NCBI GenBank assembly: GCA_028868305.1
Contig: JAGWUS010000001.1
Span: forward strand, 140,243 to 204,242
Direction of reading: 5' to 3'
Length of the DNA: 64,000 nucleotides
DNA from: Burkholderiales bacterium
GTDB taxonomy: Bacteria; Pseudomonadota; Gammaproteobacteria; Burkholderiales; Burkholderiaceae_C
Part shown: piece by piece, positions 49,474 through 58,859 of the stretch
How positions within the stretch are numbered: position 1 is the first letter of the stretch
How the letters are laid out: every line of letters starts with the position of its first letter
Notes under the pieces: model-generated
Told to the model about the DNA's origin: nothing
Database searches by the model: none
Seen by the model: the letters and a program-made list of their open reading frames with translations, nothing else
Position numbers and translations under genes: made by a program

Positions 49474-51950
49474 CAGCAGCAACCTTTCGGCAAGTCATGG
49501 ACCCAAGTGAGCAGTTGCCCCGTGGCCGCTTGGGTGGTGTAGAGGCTAGCCTGTCCGTTGTCTGCCAGACTCCCATTGCGCCAACGGTCGAACAATTGCT
49601 CCAGGGCTACGGTCAATTCAGAATCAGCCGCCCTGCCATCCTTCCGATTGCCAGAGAGGATCGCCTCATGGCCCTGTCCCCGGATGAGCGCGACCATCTG
49701 CGGATTGCGGTGAACAATGGCCAGTATCGGCCGCTGCATCCACAAGTATTCGTAGAGTTTGGAGGGAATGTACTCTTCGCATATAGGCTCCTCACCATGC
49801 AGCAACAGCAGGACATCGGCGTTACGCATGCGCTGCAATATTTGCTCACGCCCCGTCTTTCCGCTGACTGGGTCATTCTCTATGCGTCCAAAATGGTGAA
49901 CGCATTCTTTGACAGAAGAAGACGCAATGGCTTGCACGGACACTGGATCCAGAGGACCACCGTAAAGGTGCAACTGTATCGATTTTTTTGCCTCTGGGCG
50001 CTTTGCAACCAAGATCTCCACTGCCCGCACGATGTCCACCAGATTGCGGGTCGTAGACAAAGACCCAAAGTGGCCAATAACAAAATTCCGGCTTGGTTGA
50101 TACGGTTGCAAAACGGTTGCCGGTCGGTCAACACCCGGAATCATCATCTTTCCTCGCTCACCTAGCTGGGGATTGCGCCTCAGGGCGCTCAGTAAGGCCC
50201 GCTCGGTAAACCAGATGGCGATATCTGCATGGGTACAAATCAGACGCTCTACCCGGGCCTGCATTTTTTCTTGGGCTGTCCGATCGCCTGTACCTTCCCG
50301 TCCCGGCGTAACCAGTGGATCATGAACTTCCGCCACCCATGAAGTCTTTAAAGCATTCTTCAGGTGCAACCCCGCTACATGGGCTGCAAAGGCACCGCCG
50401 GTGGAATAAATCAGATCAAATTTTCGGGTTCGGGCCAGCCAAAGTCCCTTGCAGTAGGCGCTCAGCCACCAGGACCATGAGCTTTCAACCGGACGCAACA
50501 GCTTCTCGACTAGCATGAAAGGAAACAAGGGCAAAGAACACGCCAACATGACGAGGCGATAAGCAAAGCGGGACCCCAGATGCCTGCGCAAAACATGCCG
50601 TAGTTCAAACCTTAACCCTGCGGGTCCAGCAGGCCACAGTTGGTGGTGCTCATAATGTTCATCTTTGCGGCCAGATACGCCACTGAGAACGACCAGCTCA
50701 ATACCGGCCCGCTCCAGATGCGGCAGTTTGTCAGTGATCGTCTGGCTAGCTGCCCGACCATCCATATTAAAGGCGTGGGACAACACCAACCACCGCCGAC
50801 GGAATACCGGAGCCACCTTGTCATACAGCGCCTCGTAGTACTGCGCAGCCGCTTTCCATGTATGCCCGTCTGCAAATTTTGTTGCACCTTCGGATAGCCG
50901 ATCCGCGAGTTGGCTGTCATCCTGAATACGACGGATTGCCGATGCCAGATTCGCCGCGGATGTCGGATCTTCAATCACCACTGCATCACTATCAGGTGTC
51001 AGATCTGCTGCAATACCGCAGTAAGCAGGGCCACTCACGACGACCGGCAGCCCATGCGCCATGGCTTCCAGCACCACCATGGCATAGGTATCTTCCAGCG
51101 TAGGATGTACCAAACCATCCGCTGCGCAGTAGGCATCGTCCATATGCGACAAGGCCCCGAGAAAATGCACCCGCTGGGCCACACCCAGGGCTTGCACGCG
51201 CTGACGGATGCTGTCTATTTGTCTGGATTGCCCCACTACTGCCAACCAGCAATCAGCAGGTAATTCGGCCATGGCCTCCAGTAGAGTCGGCAAGCCCTTT
51301 TTCCGGAAATCATTGCCCACAAACAGCAAGCCATGACCCTCCATAGGAAGTCCCAGTGCTGAACGGGCAGTACGTCGCGCTTCCGGGCTGCACCGCCCCG
51401 GGACCGAGGCCACGCCAGGCGCTATGACTTCCATAGCACTCTGTGCATGCGGGTAGGCGGTCAGCATCACTTCTTTCAAAGCATGAGAGGTCAGCACAAT
51501 ACGGCGTCTGCCCAGTAGTGCATACCGCTGCCTTTCCAGCCAAAGATACGTCAGCAGACGTGGACTGGTCAGTACTTTGAGCCAGCGCAACGCTAACGCA
51601 ATGCCTTCTCTGCCCGTGAACAAGGTGTGTTTGATGGGTAGCACATGCACCGTCTGTACATTGCCGTGCCATGTGTTTTCGTGCGAGTGCACGATATCAA
51701 AACCCTTGCGCGTAGCACGCCAGGTGGCAAATGCAAAGTACAGCTGGTTGACCCAACGCGGTCTGCGCGTCGGTGTAGGAACCGGGTGGTAGGTGACCCT
51801 AGGGAACTGGTGCGCGATGTTCTGCGCAAACACATGCACCTCGTGGCGCGCAGCGAGCTCTTCGACCATGGCAATCGAGTAACGCTCGGCCCCCCCGCCG
51901 GTAGCAGAAAAGTTGCGGCTCAGTACAGCAACGCGCAATCGATTGGTCAT
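49473..51950 (-). CDS. Double glycosyltransferase (two GT-B units fused)
   Basis: 825 residues. Unit 1 (about 1-385) is a complete GT4 enzyme: VAVLSRNFSATGGGAERYS, LLFVGNDFRKKGLPTLLEA, then HPTLEDTYAMVVLEAMAHG with the E-x7-E site. Unit 2 (about 390-825) restarts with RWLVLSHAFNMDGRAAS and holds a GT4-like donor half (NFVIGHFGSLSTTRNL, YIPSKLYEYLWMQRPILAI). Each unit is about one enzyme long, so this is a fusion of two transferases that likely act in sequence. The gene starts nine bases after the rng stop. A half copy of the stem-loop element may lie at 51421-51446. Confidence 0.83.
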   Translation of the reverse strand: MTNRLRVAVLSRNFSATGGGAERYSIAMVEELAARHEVHVFAQNIAHQFPRVTYHPVPTPTRRPRWVNQLYFAFATWRATRKGFDIVHSHENTWHGNVQTVHVLPIKHTLFTGREGIALALRWLKVLTSPRLLTYLWLERQRYALLGRRRIVLTSHALKEVMLTAYPHAQSAMEVIAPGVASVPGRCSPEARRTARSALGLPMEGHGLLFVGNDFRKKGLPTLLEAMAELPADCWLAVVGQSRQIDSIRQRVQALGVAQRVHFLGALSHMDDAYCAADGLVHPTLEDTYAMVVLEAMAHGLPVVVSGPAYCGIAADLTPDSDAVVIEDPTSAANLASAIRRIQDDSQLADRLSEGATKFADGHTWKAAAQYYEALYDKVAPVFRRRWLVLSHAFNMDGRAASQTITDKLPHLERAGIELVVLSGVSGRKDEHYEHHQLWPAGPAGLRFELRHVLRRHLGSRFAYRLVMLACSLPLFPFMLVEKLLRPVESSWSWWLSAYCKGLWLARTRKFDLIYSTGGAFAAHVAGLHLKNALKTSWVAEVHDPLVTPGREGTGDRTAQEKMQARVERLICTHADIAIWFTERALLSALRRNPQLGERGKMMIPGVDRPATVLQPYQPSRNFVIGHFGSLSTTRNLVDIVRAVEILVAKRPEAKKSIQLHLYGGPLDPVSVQAIASSSVKECVHHFGRIENDPVSGKTGREQILQRMRNADVLLLLHGEEPICEEYIPSKLYEYLWMQRPILAIVHRNPQMVALIRGQGHEAILSGNRKDGRAADSELTVALEQLFDRWRNGSLADNGQASLYTTQAATGQLLTWVHDLPKGCC
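51421..51446 (-). repeat. Possible half copy of stem-loop element in the glycosyltransferase gene
   Basis: Perfect stem GCTATG / CATAGC (51421-51426 with 51432-51437) followed by TCTGTGCATGC, like the stem end of the purL copies. The GGGGGCT core is missing, and the encoded AMEVIAPGV is ordinary for GT4 enzymes, so chance is possible. Confidence 0.3.
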
Positions 51951-51959
51951 GTCAACCCG

Positions 51960-53435
51960 TCACAACAGCACGATGTCGTACTGTTCCTGCCCCATGGCCG
52001 CTTCACTCTGCAATGACACCGGCTTGCCAATGAATTCACTCAGACCGGCCAGGTGCTGGCTTTCTTCGTCCAGAAACAACTCAATGACTTTGGGCGATGC
52101 CACCACGCGGAATTCGCGGGGGTTGAACTGCCGGGCTTCGCGCAGAATCTCTCGAAAGATGTCGTAGGTCACACTGCGCGGCGTCTTCACAATGCCTTTG
52201 CCTTCGCATGTCGGGCAGGGTTCACACAGCATATGGGCCAGCGACTCACGGGTGCGCTTGCGGGTCATTTCCAGCAAACCGAGCTGCGAAAAACCGCCGG
52301 CCATGGTTTTCACCCGGTCGCGCGCCAGCTGCTTTTTGAACTCCGCCAGCACGGCATCGCGGTGGTCTTCGCGCGCCATATCGATGAAGTCCACGATGAT
52401 GATGCCACCCAGATTGCGCAGACGCAGCTGCCGCGCAATCGCCTGTGCCGCTTCCAGATTGGTTTTGAAGATGGTGTCGTCAAAATTGCGGGCCCCGACA
52501 AATCCGCCAGTGTTCACGTCCACCGTAGTCAGGGCCTCGGTCTGGTCCACGATTAGGTAGCCGCCAGACTTCAGGTCCACACGGCGCGCCAGGGCCTTTG
52601 CAATCTCTTCATCGATGGAATACAAATCAAAAATCGGCCGCTCGCCCTTGTAGTGCTGCAGCTTTTCGGCCGCCATCGGCATGAATTCGGAGCCAAAGGC
52701 TTTGAGCGCCTCATACTGTTCACGCGAATCCACCCGTATGGTCTGTGTTGACTCGCCCACCAGATCGCGCAGCACACGCTGCAGCAGGTTCAAGTCCTGG
52801 TGCAGCAGACTTTGGGCGGGCAAACGCACCGACGCATCCTTGATGCGTGCCCAGGCTTTGCGCAGGTAACCGATGTCGTCCGAGAGTTCGGCGTCGGTGG
52901 CATCCTCACCATTGGTTCGCAGAATAAAACCGCCGCCCTGGGTTCCTGCCAGCGTTTGCAGGCGGCTGCGCAATTCGTCACGTTGCGTCGGCGGAATTTT
53001 TTGCGACACCCCAATGTGGTCGTCCTGTGGCAAAAACACCAGCAGACGACCGGCGATGCTGATCTGCGTGGACAGCCGGGCACCCTTGGTACCAATCGGG
53101 TCCTTGATGACCTGCACCATGAGCGACTGGCCTTCAAACACCTGTTTCTCAATAGGGATGACAGGCTGCGAAGCGCGGGAGGCACTCAACGACTCACCTT
53201 CGGCCGGCGGATGCCACACGTCTGCCACATGCAGAAACGCAGCACGCTCCAGCCCGATATCAATAAAGGCGGACTGCATGCCAGGCAAAACCCGGGCCAC
53301 CTTGCCCAGGTACACATTGCCCACCAGTCCGCGTTCGAGGGTGCGCTCCACATGCAGCTCCTGCACAGCGCCGTGTTCAACGATGGCGATGCGAGTTTCC
53401 TGGGGAGACCAGTTGATCAGTATGTCTTGCTGCAT
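51960..53435 (-). CDS. rng: Ribonuclease G
   Basis: Endoribonuclease of the RNase E/G family (491 residues) that matures the 16S rRNA 5' end and degrades some mRNAs. N-terminal S1 domain (GNVYLGKVARVLPGMQSAF), catalytic Asp residues in TTVDVNTGGFVG and IIVDFIDM, and the zinc-link CPTCEGKG. The long C-terminal scaffold of RNase E is missing, so RNase G. It ends the leftward run from yebC/purD and is followed closely by glycosyltransferase genes. Confidence 0.95.
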   Translation of the reverse strand: MQQDILINWSPQETRIAIVEHGAVQELHVERTLERGLVGNVYLGKVARVLPGMQSAFIDIGLERAAFLHVADVWHPPAEGESLSASRASQPVIPIEKQVFEGQSLMVQVIKDPIGTKGARLSTQISIAGRLLVFLPQDDHIGVSQKIPPTQRDELRSRLQTLAGTQGGGFILRTNGEDATDAELSDDIGYLRKAWARIKDASVRLPAQSLLHQDLNLLQRVLRDLVGESTQTIRVDSREQYEALKAFGSEFMPMAAEKLQHYKGERPIFDLYSIDEEIAKALARRVDLKSGGYLIVDQTEALTTVDVNTGGFVGARNFDDTIFKTNLEAAQAIARQLRLRNLGGIIIVDFIDMAREDHRDAVLAEFKKQLARDRVKTMAGGFSQLGLLEMTRKRTRESLAHMLCEPCPTCEGKGIVKTPRSVTYDIFREILREARQFNPREFRVVASPKVIELFLDEESQHLAGLSEFIGKPVSLQSEAAMGQEQYDIVLL

Positions 53436-53440
53436 GGCAG

Positions 53441-54046
53441 TCAGTTCAATGCCTTGAGAAGTTGGGCCGTCTCGAATAGCGGCAGCCCCATGATGCCAGT
53501 GTAGCTGCCACTGATGCGCGAAATATGGATAGCTGCCAGGCCTTGCACTGCATAAGCACCCGCCTTGCCCATGGGCTCGCCACTGGCCACGTAGGTCCGG
53601 ATTTCACCTTCGGTCATCGGTGCAAAGCTCACCCAGGATTCACTGCAAGCCGCTACGACATGATCTCCGTAGCCAATCGCCACTGCGGTCAGGACCCGGT
53701 GGCTGCGCCCAGCCAGTTCCTGCAACATGCGCACTGCATCGTCAACATCAGCTGGCTTGCCGTAGATTGTGCGCCCCAGCGCAACGGTGGTGTCAGCGCA
53801 CAGCACCGGTGCTGCCGTGAGATTGCGGCGGGCCAGCCGGGCCTGCGCTGCCTGCAGTTTGAGCCGCGTCACCCGCTGCACATAGGTCTTGGGGGCTTCA
53901 CCCGGCAAAACACGCTCCAGCGCCTCCGCGCCTTCGGCGGCATTCGCCAACAGCAACTCATGCCGCACACCAATCTGTGTCAGCAGTTGGCTGCGGCGCG
54001 GGCTTTGCGAAGCCAGATAGATAAAGCCGTGGGATGGAATCAGCAT
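53441..54046 (-). CDS. maf: Maf-type nucleotide pyrophosphatase
   Basis: House-cleaning nucleoside triphosphate pyrophosphatase (201 residues), hydrolysing dTTP/UTP or modified nucleotides to monophosphates. Motifs [51 protein letters not shown] and [18 protein letters not shown]. Which Maf subtype (YhdE or YceF) cannot be fixed; the rng neighbourhood favours YhdE. Five bases before rng. Confidence 0.92.
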   Translation of the reverse strand: MLIPSHGFIYLASQSPRRSQLLTQIGVRHELLLANAAEGAEALERVLPGEAPKTYVQRVTRLKLQAAQARLARRNLTAAPVLCADTTVALGRTIYGKPADVDDAVRMLQELAGRSHRVLTAVAIGYGDHVVAACSESWVSFAPMTEGEIRTYVASGEPMGKAGAYAVQGLAAIHISRISGSYTGIMGLPLFETAQLLKALN

Positions 54047-54048
54047 GC

Positions 54049-54516
54049 TTACTCGCGGTGGTAGGGGTGGTTGGCGTTGATCGACCAGGCCCGGTACAAC
54101 TGCTCAATCAGCAGGACGCGCACCATGGCATGCGGCAGGGTCAAATCGGACAGACGGAGACGCTCATGGGCAGCCTGGCGAAACTCCGGGTCCAGCCCGT
54201 CCGGCCCACCAATCACCAACGCCACGTCACCACCGCCCAACTGCCATTCCTTCAGGCGCTCCGCCAGTGCCGTTGTGCGCAAACTGGTGCCTCGCTCGTC
54301 CAGCGCAACAATGCGTGCACCTTTGGGAATGGCCTCTTCAATGCGCTTGCGCTCTGCCGCATAGAGCTGATCGATGATTTTAGAGCCGCGGGGCTCGGTC
54401 TTGACCGCCTTGAGCTCGATTTTGAGTTCGTGCGGAAAGCGCTTGGCGTAGTCATCCCAGGCGGTTTGTGCCCAATCGGGCACCCGCTGCCCCACTGCAA
54501 CAATGACCAGACGCAC
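54049..54516 (-). CDS. rlmH: 23S rRNA (pseudouridine1915-N3)-methyltransferase RlmH
   Basis: SPOUT-class knotted methyltransferase, 155 residues, modifying pseudouridine 1915 in helix 69 of 23S rRNA. Visible are [45 protein letters not shown] and [17 protein letters not shown], the knot that binds SAM. Two bases separate it from maf and eight from rsfS; the rsfS-rlmH pairing is widely conserved. Confidence 0.96.
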   Translation of the reverse strand: MRLVIVAVGQRVPDWAQTAWDDYAKRFPHELKIELKAVKTEPRGSKIIDQLYAAERKRIEEAIPKGARIVALDERGTSLRTTALAERLKEWQLGGGDVALVIGGPDGLDPEFRQAAHERLRLSDLTLPHAMVRVLLIEQLYRAWSINANHPYHRE

Positions 54517-54524
54517 GGGGAAAC

Positions 54525-55229
54525 TCAGGCCTTGCGGGCCGCTGTCTTACTCGCAGGCGCTTTCCTGGCAGGAGCCTTTTTGGCAGCAGCTTTGACCGGC
54601 GCCTTAGCCGGTGCATTCACCACGATAGTCTTGGCGGGTGCCTTGGCAGTCGTCGCCTTCGCCGCTACCTTCTTGGCGGGCGCCTTTTTGGCAGGCGTTT
54701 TTGCCGCTGCCGATTTGGCAGCTGCCTTCTTCACCTGCGCTTTGGATGGGAATGCTTCCTGCACGCCTTTCTTGGCCGCATTGGAACGCCTGAGGCTGGT
54801 TTCGCCCTTTGGTGCAGCCTTGGCGGGTTTTTCAGCTTCGGACTTGGGCAGCGGCTTGGCCGAGCCCAGCTTCAGGCGCACCGGTTTTTCACCCCAAAGT
54901 TCTTCCAGGTTGTAGTACTGGCGAAAGCTGGGCTGCATGATGTGCACCACCACCTGCGCGCAGTCCACAATGATCCACTCGCCATTGGCCTCGCCTTCAA
55001 TACGTGGCTTGGGGAAGCCTGCCTCGCGCACCGCATCGCGCACGCTGGCTGCCAGCGCCTTGGTCTGGCGGTTGCTGGTGCCGCTTGCCACGATCACCCG
55101 CTCGAACAGGGCGGACAGGTGCTCCGTGTCAAACACGACGATGTCTTGTGCCTTCACATCCTCCAGCCCATCGACGATGGCGCGTTGCAGTTTTTGGGTG
55201 TCTTTTTTTACGGCTGTGGAAGTAGTCAT
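54525..55229 (-). CDS. rsfS: Ribosome silencing factor RsfS with a long Ala/Lys/Pro-rich tail
   Basis: Binds ribosomal protein L14 and blocks subunit joining in starvation. The canonical domain (about 10-120) has [36 protein letters not shown] and [13 protein letters not shown] tail of about 110 residues follows, made of [13 protein letters not shown] repeats and resembling bacterial histone-H1-like sequences; the E. coli protein has no such tail. Tail DNA is repetitive, so its length may vary between strains. One-base overlap with nadD. Confidence 0.93.
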   Translation of the reverse strand: MTTSTAVKKDTQKLQRAIVDGLEDVKAQDIVVFDTEHLSALFERVIVASGTSNRQTKALAASVRDAVREAGFPKPRIEGEANGEWIIVDCAQVVVHIMQPSFRQYYNLEELWGEKPVRLKLGSAKPLPKSEAEKPAKAAPKGETSLRRSNAAKKGVQEAFPSKAQVKKAAAKSAAAKTPAKKAPAKKVAAKATTAKAPAKTIVVNAPAKAPVKAAAKKAPARKAPASKTAARKA

Positions 55230-55852
55230 CAGGCGGATTGGTAGAGGTGATGCTGCGCAATATAACGCGCAACGGAATCAAAAACCAGTGGGGCGATGTC
55301 CTGTCCACTGGCAACTTTTCTGCGAATTTCGGTGGCACTGACCGGTGTGGGGGGCATTTCCAGTCGCACCAGCACAGGAAGCCGGGCAGTTAAGGCATCA
55401 AAAGTGCCTGCAGCCCCCGTTGAATCTCCACGAGCAGCTACACAAATTATAGCAAAATCTGCCAGCTCCTGCCATCGGTGCCAGCTCCTCAGGCGGCTTG
55501 CCTGGTCTTCTCCGATGATTAGAAACAGCTGCGCCAGGGGATTTTCAGCTTTCAGTGCGGCCAGCGTATCCACGGTGTAGGTGGGGCCACTGCGTTGTGT
55601 TTCCCGCGCATCCACCACCACACGGTCATTGTCGGCAAAGGCCAGCTGCGTCATTGCCACCCGATGATCGGCGCTGGAGAGCACTGTGGTCTTGTGCCAG
55701 GCTTGCCCGGTAGGCAGGACGCGCAATTCATCCAGCTGCAGCTGTGCAATCGCCGTTTGAGCCAGGACCGCATGGCCTCGGTGCGGCGGGTCAAACGCAC
55801 CGCCAAACACGCCGATACGGCGCGCTGCGGGGTTGCTGTCGGTCAGACCCAA
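55229..55852 (-). CDS. nadD: Nicotinate-nucleotide adenylyltransferase
   Basis: Adenylates nicotinate mononucleotide in NAD synthesis (207 residues from TTG 55852). Signatures: [35 protein letters not shown] and PVSATEIRR. No ATG lies in frame near the conserved start; TTG 55852, inside the hemF 3' end, gives the family length, while the longer frame would read through most of the hemF C-terminus. Residues about 134-151 are encoded by an AT-rich copy of the dispersed element. Confidence 0.9.
   Translation of the reverse strand: MGLTDSNPAARRIGVFGGAFDPPHRGHAVLAQTAIAQLQLDELRVLPTGQAWHKTTVLSSADHRVAMTQLAFADNDRVVVDARETQRSGPTYTVDTLAALKAENPLAQLFLIIGEDQASRLRSWHRWQELADFAIICVAARGDSTGAAGTFDALTARLPVLVRLEMPPTPVSATEIRRKVASGQDIAPLVFDSVARYIAQHHLYQSA
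55401..55453 (+). repeat. Dispersed stem-loop element, copy in nadD (opposite to coding strand)
   Basis: GTGCCTGCAGCCCCCGT core, GAATCTCCACGAGCA, then GCTA ... TAGC (55437-55440 with 55450-55453). Core-to-stem spacing is 22, as in purL. It is read in nadD from the other strand, using the otherwise rare codons ATA, TGT, GTA, TCA and GGA. Confidence 0.68.
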
Positions 55853-56769
55853 TCGCGGCGCACCAGAAATTGGGAGTACAGCGCCGCCTCGGGCGACCCC
55901 GCTTCCGGTTGCGTCTGGTAGGACCAGCAGGCATGGGGCGGCATGGACAGCAGGATGGACTCGGTCCTGCCACCCGACTGCAGTCCGAAGTGCGTACCAC
56001 GGTCCCACACCAGGTTGAACTCCACATAGCGGCCGCGGCGGTACAGCTGAAAATCCCGCTCGCGCTGGGTGTAGACGGTGTGCCTGCGTCGCTCCACAAT
56101 GGGCATATAGGCAGCCAGGAAAGCATCACCCACCGACTGCAGCATGGCGAAGCTGCGGTCCTGGCCCAGCTCCGCGAAATCGTCGAAGAACACGCCACCG
56201 ACACCACGGGGCTCGTTGCGGTGTTTCAAAAAGAAATAGTCGTCGCACCAGGTCTTGAAGCGGGGGTACTTGTCGGCACCAAATGGCTCCAATGCGTCCT
56301 TGCAGGTCCGGTGGAAATGCACCGCATCTTCTTCAAAGCCATAGTAGGGCGTCAGGTCCATGCCGCCACCAAACCAGCACACCTCCGTGCCATCCGGCGC
56401 TTTGGCCGCCAGCATGCGTACATTCATGTGCACTGTGGGCACGTAGGGGTTGCGCGGATGGAACACCAGCGATACACCCATGGCCTCAAACGGTGCGCCC
56501 GACAACTCAGGCCGGTGCTGGGTGGCGCTGGGCGGCAACCGGGACCCCTTGACGTGTGAAAACCCGCATCCGGCACGCTCGAATACCGCGCCCGCCTCCA
56601 GAATCTGGGTAATGCCGCTGCCCTGCAAGGGCTCGCCGGGGGTTTTTTCCCAGGGGTCCACCAGAAAGCTGCCGCCATCCACTGCGGCAATTGCCGATGT
56701 AATGCGACTCTGCAAACCCACCAGGTAGGACCGCACCGTGGCTGTATCAGCCTTGCTTGTTTGCGTCAT
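55843..56769 (-). CDS. hemF: Oxygen-dependent coproporphyrinogen III oxidase
   Basis: Aerobic heme-pathway enzyme converting coproporphyrinogen III to protoporphyrinogen IX (308 residues). Family blocks: [69 protein letters not shown] and [13 protein letters not shown]. The 3' end overlaps the nadD start by about ten bases. It implies growth with oxygen. Confidence 0.97.
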   Translation of the reverse strand: MTQTSKADTATVRSYLVGLQSRITSAIAAVDGGSFLVDPWEKTPGEPLQGSGITQILEAGAVFERAGCGFSHVKGSRLPPSATQHRPELSGAPFEAMGVSLVFHPRNPYVPTVHMNVRMLAAKAPDGTEVCWFGGGMDLTPYYGFEEDAVHFHRTCKDALEPFGADKYPRFKTWCDDYFFLKHRNEPRGVGGVFFDDFAELGQDRSFAMLQSVGDAFLAAYMPIVERRRHTVYTQRERDFQLYRRGRYVEFNLVWDRGTHFGLQSGGRTESILLSMPPHACWSYQTQPEAGSPEAALYSQFLVRRDWV

Positions 56770-56782
56770 CTGGATTTCCCGC

Positions 56783-58075
56783 TTAACCCTTGATCGCCCG
56801 GTAACCGATGTCGGTCCGGTACTGCATGCCGTCGAAGTGAATCGCCTGCGTGACCTGGTACACCCGGTTCTGCGCCTGTTTTACGCTGTCGGCCAGGGCG
56901 GTCACACACAGCACGCGTCCGCCAGTGGTCAGCAAAACGCCATCTTTCAGCGCAGTTCCGGCATGGAACACCGCCGCATCTTCGGCATCTTTGGGAATGC
57001 CGGTAATCACATCGCCCTTGCGCGGGCTCAAGGGGTAGCCATGGGCTGCCAACACGACGCCCAATGCAGTGCGTCGGTCCCACTGCAACTCCACTTCGTC
57101 GAGCTTGCCATGGGGTCCTGGCTCGGTCGCCGCCATCAACACATCCACCAGATCGGTCTTCAGGCGCATCATGATCGGCTGAGTTTCCGGGTCACCCATG
57201 CGGCAATTGAATTCCAGCGCCTTGGGCTGGCCGTTCTTGTCGATCATCAGGCCGGCGTACAGAAAGCCGGAGAAAGGAATCCCATCCTTCTCCATGCCTT
57301 TGACCGTGGGCAGAATGATTTCGCGCATGGCCTTGGCATGCACATCGGGTGTGACCACGGGTGCGGGCGAATACGCTCCCATGCCACCGGTATTGGGGCC
57401 CTGGTCGCCATCCTGCAAACGCTTGTGGTCCTGGCTGGTGGCCAGCGGCAGCACGTTCTTGCCATCCACCATCACGATGAAGCTGGCTTCCTCGCCTTCC
57501 AGGAACTCCTCGATCACCACGCGCGCGACACCCTCGTTGTGCGATACCCCCAGGGTGTTGTCCAACAGCATGAAGTCAATGGCCTCATGCGCTTCCGCCA
57601 GCGACATCGCCACCACCACGCCCTTGCCTGCCGCCAGACCATCGGCCTTGACCACGGTGGGTGCACCCATCTTGTCCACATAGGCATGCGCTGCTGCAGG
57701 GTCCGAAAACGTGGCGTACTCCGCAGTGGGAATGCCATGGCGGCGCATGAATGCCTTGCTGAAGGCCTTGGAGCTTTCCAGCTGGGCAGCCGCCTTGGTG
57801 GGCCCAAAAATGCGCAAGCCATGGGAACGGAATTCGTCCACCACACCCGCAGCCAACGGAACTTCGGGGCCGACCACAGTCAGCGTGATGGCGTTGGCCT
57901 GCGCCCATGCACGCAGCTCCACTACGTCGGTGATAGGCACATTCTGCAGGCGCTGGTCGGTTGCCGTGCCGCCATTGCCTGGGGCCACATAAATCATCTG
58001 AACTTTGGGGGACTGCGCCAGTTTCCAGGCCAGTGCATGTTCGCGACCACCGCCGCCAATTACTAATACGTTCAT
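56783..58075 (-). CDS. purD: Phosphoribosylamine-glycine ligase
   Basis: Second step of purine synthesis, forming GAR from phosphoribosylamine, glycine and ATP (430 residues). N-terminal [22 protein letters not shown]-grasp lid [28 protein letters not shown] and the metal site [13 protein letters not shown]. It lies six bases after yebC and 13 before hemF. A second purine gene (purL) is elsewhere in the window. Confidence 0.97.
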   Translation of the reverse strand: MNVLVIGGGGREHALAWKLAQSPKVQMIYVAPGNGGTATDQRLQNVPITDVVELRAWAQANAITLTVVGPEVPLAAGVVDEFRSHGLRIFGPTKAAAQLESSKAFSKAFMRRHGIPTAEYATFSDPAAAHAYVDKMGAPTVVKADGLAAGKGVVVAMSLAEAHEAIDFMLLDNTLGVSHNEGVARVVIEEFLEGEEASFIVMVDGKNVLPLATSQDHKRLQDGDQGPNTGGMGAYSPAPVVTPDVHAKAMREIILPTVKGMEKDGIPFSGFLYAGLMIDKNGQPKALEFNCRMGDPETQPIMMRLKTDLVDVLMAATEPGPHGKLDEVELQWDRRTALGVVLAAHGYPLSPRKGDVITGIPKDAEDAAVFHAGTALKDGVLLTTGGRVLCVTALADSVKQAQNRVYQVTQAIHFDGMQYRTDIGYRAIKG

Positions 58076-58081
58076 AAGGGG

Positions 58082-58801
58082 TTACAGCGCCGCATTGTGA
58101 TAAATGTCTTGGGTGTCGTCGAGGTCCTCCAGAACGTCCAGCAGTTTCTGCATGCGTTCGGCATCCTCGCCGCTCAATTCGATGGTGTTTTCAGCACGCA
58201 TGGTCACGCCCGCCACTTCGGCCGTCAGGCCGGCGGCCTCCAGCGCCGTTTTCACGGCTTCAAAGCCACCGGGTGCGGTCAATACCTCGATCGCACCGTC
58301 GTCATCGGTGATCACGTCGTCCGCGCCGGCTTCCAGGGCCACTTCCATGACTTTGTCTTCGCTGGTGCCAGGCGCAAAAATGAGTTGACCGCAATGCTTG
58401 AACTGAAACGCCACCGAGCCTTCGGTGCCCATGTTGCCGCCGTTCTTGCTAAAGGCGTGGCGCACCTCGGCCACCGTGCGCACTTTGTTGTCGGTCATGG
58501 TGTCCACGATGATCGCTGCGCCACCAATGCCATAACCTTCGTAGCGGATTTCCTCGTAGCTGATGCCATCCAGTGAACCGGTGGCCTTGTCCACGTTGTA
58601 CTTGACGCGGTCGGCCGGCATGTTGGCAGCCTTGGCCTTTTCAATGGCCAGACGCAGGCGGGGGTTCATGGCGGGGTCGCCACCACCGGTGCGGGCCGCT
58701 ACTGTGATTTCACGGACGATGCGGGTCCAGATCTTGCCCCGCTTCTCGTCCTGTCGCCCTTTGCGGTGCTGAATATTGGCCCATTTGCTGTGTCCTGCCA
58801 C
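58082..58801 (-). CDS. yebC: YebC/PmpR family protein
   Basis: Conserved 239-residue protein of the TACO1/YebC family, reported as a transcriptional regulator in some bacteria and as a translation factor relieving polyproline stalling in others. Starts [19 protein letters not shown]; further blocks are [33 protein letters not shown] and a C-terminal [17 protein letters not shown]. It heads the leftward run and is divergent from the HerA-like gene. Confidence 0.93.
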   Translation of the reverse strand: MAGHSKWANIQHRKGRQDEKRGKIWTRIVREITVAARTGGGDPAMNPRLRLAIEKAKAANMPADRVKYNVDKATGSLDGISYEEIRYEGYGIGGAAIIVDTMTDNKVRTVAEVRHAFSKNGGNMGTEGSVAFQFKHCGQLIFAPGTSEDKVMEVALEAGADDVITDDDGAIEVLTAPGGFEAVKTALEAAGLTAEVAGVTMRAENTIELSGEDAERMQKLLDVLEDLDDTQDIYHNAAL

Positions 58802-58859
58802 GCGAAATCCTTCAAAAATTCGTTACGCTACTGCATTGATTGTACTTTTCGGGACTTCC

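Noticed and set aside
54525..54860. Short repeats in the rsfS 3' end as a possible CRISPR or VNTR
   Set aside because: The repeats are in-frame Ala/Lys/Pro codons without uniform spacers; this is a low-complexity protein tail, not a CRISPR array.
56738..58066. A 442-codon open frame antisense to purD
   Set aside because: Shadow frame; His/Gln/Gly-rich translation typical of reading a GC-rich gene backwards.
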